Of a stretch of DNA of 64,000 bases, positions 60,636 through 64,000 are shown piece by piece. Location of the stretch: NCBI RefSeq assembly GCF_042658365.1, contig NZ_JBHSQC010000015.1. The stretch is one strand, 5' to 3'. The DNA comes from Carnobacterium_A antarcticum (GTDB lineage: Bacteria > Bacillota > Bacilli > Lactobacillales > Carnobacteriaceae). The stretch's first letter is position 1; every line of letters starts with the position of its first letter. A model generated the notes under the pieces. The model was not told where the DNA came from, ran no database searches, and worked only from the letters and a program-made list of their open reading frames with translations. The position numbers and the translations under genes were made by a program.

Positions 60636-61865
60636 CTATTTTGCAGCGGTTAATTCAATGATTTTCATGACCACATCAGCGGCTTTTTCCATGCCTTCCA
60701 ATGTAACGAATTCGTATTTGCCATGCAAGTTTTCAGACCCGGTAAAGATATTAGGCGTTGGCAAGCCTTTGTAGGTGATAATCGATCCATCTGTTCCGCC
60801 GCGAAAAGGTTTCACGTCCGGCTCAATGCCTAATTCTCGATAAGCTTCTAAAGCCAAATCAACACTGTACATATCTTTTTCAATAATATCGCGCATGTTG
60901 TAGTACTGGTCATACAGTTTCAAACTCAAACGTGGTTGATCAAAGGTGCTGTTGAACTGATCGACCAATTCCTTGAAGTGACGCTTCCGATTTTCAAATA
61001 GTCTTTTATCATGATCACGGATGATGTAAGTAGCTTTGACTTCGTCGATCGTTCCGACTTGGCTAGAGAGCATGTAGAATCCTTCATAACCTTCCGTTTT
61101 TTCAGGAACTTCTTCTTGCGGCAAAGCAGTCGCAAATTGTGCTGCTAACAGCAAAGCATTGACCATACTGTCTTTTGCTGAACCGGGGTGAACGCTCGTA
61201 CCTTTAAACGTTATCTCCGCTTGCGCAGCATTGAACGTTTCATACTCGAATTTTCCAACGATACCGCTGTCCAGTGTATAAGCGAAATCAGCATCGAAAT
61301 GTTCTACGTCAAACAAGAGAGCACCTGTACCAATTTCTTCATCCGGTCCAAAAGCTACTCGGATTTTGCCATGCGGCCGTTCTGGGTGTTTGATGTACTC
61401 TTCCATAGCGGAAACAATGGACGCCATTCCGGCTTTATCATCCGCACCTAATAAGGTAGTTCCATCCGTTGTGATGACGGTTTGACCAACGTAATTCTTT
61501 AATTGCGGAAATTCTGCCACAGTCATTGTGATCGCCAGTTCTTCATTCAGCAAAATATCCTTGCCGTCATAGTTTCTATGCACTTGTGGTTGAATGTTTT
61601 CAGCAGCGTAATCAGCTGTATCGATGTGGGCAAGAAAACCAATGACGGGAACATCTTTGTCTACATTACTTGGTAAAGTAGCGGTGACAAACCCATTGTC
61701 TTCATTGTATTCAACTTCATCCAATCCGATTTTTTTTAACTCCTCAGCTAAGTTCAAAGCAAAATCAATTTGAGAAGGAGTGGACGGAATTGTAGAACTG
61801 TGCGGATTTGATCGAGTATTTACTTTCGCGTAAGCGATGAAACGGTTTAATAGTGGTTCGTACAT
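60636..61865 (-). CDS. pepT: Peptidase T (tripeptide aminopeptidase)
   Basis: 409 residues. M20 family zinc ligands and catalytic residues are visible: H80 and D82 (GFLAHIDTADY), DGTTLLGADDKAG, GPDEEIGTG, HPGSAKDS. It releases the N-terminal residue of tripeptides in the cytoplasm. AAAGGAGGAAC precedes the ATG and overlaps the end of oppA, 17 bases upstream, so oppA and pepT are one unit for uptake and breakdown of peptides. Confidence 0.95.
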   Translation of the reverse strand: MYEPLLNRFIAYAKVNTRSNPHSSTIPSTPSQIDFALNLAEELKKIGLDEVEYNEDNGFVTATLPSNVDKDVPVIGFLAHIDTADYAAENIQPQVHRNYDGKDILLNEELAITMTVAEFPQLKNYVGQTVITTDGTTLLGADDKAGMASIVSAMEEYIKHPERPHGKIRVAFGPDEEIGTGALLFDVEHFDADFAYTLDSGIVGKFEYETFNAAQAEITFKGTSVHPGSAKDSMVNALLLAAQFATALPQEEVPEKTEGYEGFYMLSSQVGTIDEVKATYIIRDHDKRLFENRKRHFKELVDQFNSTFDQPRLSLKLYDQYYNMRDIIEKDMYSVDLALEAYRELGIEPDVKPFRGGTDGSIITYKGLPTPNIFTGSENLHGKYEFVTLEGMEKAADVVMKIIELTAAK

Positions 61866-61882
61866 AATGATAGTTCCTCCTT

Positions 61883-63547
61883 TTATTCGGCTACATAAGC
61901 ACGGCGGTAATCGTAACGGCCGCTGACGGAATGAATTTCTACATCTTTTAATTTAGGGTTGCGCAAATGAGCTTCCGCTGTATGGTACAAAGGAATCAAG
62001 CCGTATTCTTCCAACATGATTTTTTGTGCATCGAGCATATTTTGCCAGCGGGCATTTGGATCATTAGCGTTTACCGTTTCAGCATCATTCAATAACTGAT
62101 CGACCTTTTCGTTTTTGTAAGGTCCGTTATTAAATGTGGTTTCACTATTTAGGATATCAAGTAAGTTGATAGCATCGGGTAAAATGGCGCCCCAACCGCC
62201 TAAAATGATATCGAAATCACCAGATTGTCCTTTTTCAATTCGATTGTTTTTGGGTATGTTGACCAAATTTATTTTCAAGCCATCAAAGTTATTTTGCAAT
62301 TCGCCTTGAATATACTGTGAAACCACTTTACTCGTTTCATCGTCATCAGCGATTAAATCAATTTCTATCTTGTCCATATTTAATTCTTCTTTAGCTGCCT
62401 CAAACAGCTCTTTAGCTTTTTCAGGATCGTAGGTTAGGAAATCGCCGGCATCATCTGCAAAATCATTTCCGGTATCGGCATTGCTGACAAAATCATGCGG
62501 CACAAAAGCAGCAGCCGCAATCGAGCCATTGCCTAAAATAGTAGAAGCTAATTCGTTGCGATCCAAGATCAGCGAAAAAGCAGCCCTTAAATCAGCGTTA
62601 GAAAAAATAGGGTTGTCCGTATAATTGAATTCTAAAAAATTAGTACGAGCTTCGGGCTCTACTACATAAGCTTCGTGGCTTGTATATTGTTTAGCTGTTT
62701 CACCTGAAAGGATAGCATCATCTAACTGCCCCGATTCAAATAAATTTAAGGCAGTAGAAACCTCTTTGATGACTTGAACCGAGATACTGTCCAAAATAAT
62801 GTTATCTGCATCCCAGTATTGATCATTTTTTTCATATTTCCAAGATTGATTGGTACCGTTCCACCCGGTTAGAGTAAAAGGCCCGTTGTAAAGCGTTGTT
62901 TCACTACTGGTTCCGTAACGCTCTCCCATCTCTTCTACAAAAGCTTGGTTCTGCGGGAAAAACGGCAGGAAAGCCATTTCTCCGAGGAAGTAAGATACCG
63001 GACCAATCAAATGCACTTCTAATTCATGGTCACCGGTAGCTTCGATACCTAGCGTTTCTGGCTCCATTTCACCATTGATGATCGCTTCGGCGTTGACGAT
63101 GGAAGTGAACATATATGAATAAGGAGCGGCTTTGTCAGGATTGACCGCTTGTTGCCAAGCATACACAAAGTCATGCGCCGTTACCGGATCGCCATTTGAC
63201 CATTTGGCATCTTCTCTTAACTTGAAATGATACGTTAAGCCATCTTCTGAGACGGTTGTTTCTTCAGCAAGCGCCGGCTCTGGTTGATTGTTTTCATCCA
63301 AACGATAAAGGCCTTCTAAATATTGACTCATAGCCGTGTTGGTTCCAATATCGGACACCAGTAAAGTATCTCCGGTAGAAAGCTCATTCAGTACACCGAC
63401 TGAAATTGTTTGTTCTGCTGCATGGGCAGCTTCTTCATCAGTGGTTGAAGAGGTTGCTGACTGATTTTCTGTTCCTCCGCAAGCGGTCAAAAAAGCAGCT
63501 AACACTGTGAGAGAAAAAAGGAAGTGATTTTTTTTGAATTTTTTCAT
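61883..63547 (-). CDS. oppA: Oligopeptide ABC transporter substrate-binding lipoprotein
   Basis: 554 residues. Lipoprotein signal with lipobox at C23 (LAAFLTACGG), then the family SBP_bac_5 fold (LRLDE-type start GLYRLDENNQPEPALAEE, YHFKLREDAKWSNGDPVTAHDFVYAWQQA, FELFEAAKEEL near the end). It captures peptides outside the membrane for an Opp permease that is not encoded here. AGGGGGC precedes the ATG. It is followed by pepT. Confidence 0.92.
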   Translation of the reverse strand: MKKFKKNHFLFSLTVLAAFLTACGGTENQSATSSTTDEEAAHAAEQTISVGVLNELSTGDTLLVSDIGTNTAMSQYLEGLYRLDENNQPEPALAEETTVSEDGLTYHFKLREDAKWSNGDPVTAHDFVYAWQQAVNPDKAAPYSYMFTSIVNAEAIINGEMEPETLGIEATGDHELEVHLIGPVSYFLGEMAFLPFFPQNQAFVEEMGERYGTSSETTLYNGPFTLTGWNGTNQSWKYEKNDQYWDADNIILDSISVQVIKEVSTALNLFESGQLDDAILSGETAKQYTSHEAYVVEPEARTNFLEFNYTDNPIFSNADLRAAFSLILDRNELASTILGNGSIAAAAFVPHDFVSNADTGNDFADDAGDFLTYDPEKAKELFEAAKEELNMDKIEIDLIADDDETSKVVSQYIQGELQNNFDGLKINLVNIPKNNRIEKGQSGDFDIILGGWGAILPDAINLLDILNSETTFNNGPYKNEKVDQLLNDAETVNANDPNARWQNMLDAQKIMLEEYGLIPLYHTAEAHLRNPKLKDVEIHSVSGRYDYRRAYVAE

Positions 63548-63954
63548 GTTGAAGCCCCCTAAAAATAAAAGTAGCTTTATCTTAACACTATTATGTCAAT
63601 AAATTAACCTTTTTATTATCTTTTTTTAATAAAAGTCGGTAATACAAATAACAGAAGCTAATGTTAAAAACTTATGTCTCATTCAAAGTTAGAGAGAGAA
63701 CCAGGCTTCAAGATACTTATTATTAGGCGCTATGAAAAAAAGAAAGTATACTTAGCTTACAGAGCCAAGAGGGAAATAAATTTGGTGAAGGACCATAAAG
63801 ATCTTTATTTGTTCAATCTCGAAGCTGCAGCTTTTTCAACTTTCAAAAGACACTGAAGCCAATCTGCTGTTACTGGAAATACAAATTTATTGTAAGCAGT
63901 AAGAAAATTTGGGTAGTGAATCGAACAAGAGGGTTCAAGAAAGGGGAAGAGGAA
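63548..63954. other. Divergent intergenic region, no convincing gene
   Basis: 407 bases between oppA (minus) and the gene at 63955. On the minus strand TTGACA lies about 50 bases before oppA without a clear -10. A 60-codon open frame at 63674 lacks a ribosome site and family features. No RNA structure recognised. Confidence 0.35.
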
Positions 63955-64000
63955 ATGGGCGCGATTATAGGGATAGTGTTGCTTTTATTGGCAATAGGGG
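63955..64000 (+). CDS. Start of a membrane or exported protein (cut by window end)
   Basis: GGGGAAGAGG (63943-63952) precedes an ATG that opens MGAIIGIVLLLLAIG, a hydrophobic N-terminal segment. Only 15 codons are visible, so no function can be given. Confidence 0.5.
   Translation, partial: MGAIIGIVLLLLAIG

Noticed and set aside
63674..63856. 60-codon open frame reading on the plus strand
   Set aside because: No ribosome binding site, no recognisable motif, unusual basic composition; probably chance.

Overview
The window is AT-rich, low-GC Firmicutes chromosome from a motile lactic acid bacterium. The flagellar genes are of the Gram-positive type: no P- or L-ring genes, a FliY-type switch protein, a FlbD/SwrD homologue and FlgM. 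The chemotaxis set has CheC, CheD and two CheW. LuxS, PepT and OppA also fit Lactobacillales. A motile Carnobacteriaceae member (Carnobacterium-like) is the most likely source; this is inference from gene content, not from a marker gene.

Layout. 1-4140: accessory metabolic genes (LysR regulator cut by the window edge, small membrane and hypothetical proteins, isochorismatase-type hydrolase, LURP-one-like protein, aldo/keto reductase). 4276-15121: sigma-28 promoter, a chemoreceptor, then cheW-cheD-cheB-cheR-cheA-cheC-cheY-cheW-fliM-fliY. 15122-15750: about 630 bases without a gene, filled with large foldable elements and closed by a strong terminator. 15847-19069: sigma-28 promoter and flgM-flgN-flgK-flgL. 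19096-20096: a short accessory insert with a broken gene. 20119-23995: sigma-28 promoter, flagellin, flaG, fliD, a FliT-like gene, fliS. 24421-44033: a very long, tightly spaced operon running flgB-flgC-fliE-fliF-fliG-fliH-fliI-fliJ-fliK-flgD-(TIGR02530-like)-flgE-flbD-motA-motB-fliL-fliO-fliP-fliQ-fliR-flhB-flhA-sigma28-flgF-flgG. It is followed by a second structured element, an orphan FtsE-like ATPase and a second chemoreceptor with its own sigma-28 promoter.

47183-49759 (minus): GT8 glycosyltransferase and a DUF438/hemerythrin/PAS protein with a DUF1858 partner. 50214-55200: a compact c-di-GMP and exopolysaccharide set (degenerate-GGDEF membrane protein, GT2 synthase, GH8-like lipoprotein, EAL phosphodiesterase, diguanylate cyclase) resembling B. 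subtilis ydaJKM and Listeria pss. It sits next to the motility genes it probably opposes. 55347-60547: a thioredoxin-like protein, then a methionine-to-cysteine operon (mccA-mccB-yrrT-luxS) preceded by a Cys-rich leader peptide and an apparent transcription attenuator, then a pyridoxal kinase. 60636-63547 (minus): oppA and pepT. A new gene begins at 63955.

The two most interesting signals are regulatory. (1) A complete attenuator can be read at 55851-56181: promoter, 34-codon leader with six Cys codons, and three mutually exclusive helices ending in a terminator just before mccA. (2) A family of structured elements lies directly after stop codons in the flagellar locus (15124-15240, 15247-15398, 44038-44216). 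Their helices differ in sequence but keep pairing, which suggests conserved RNA structure.
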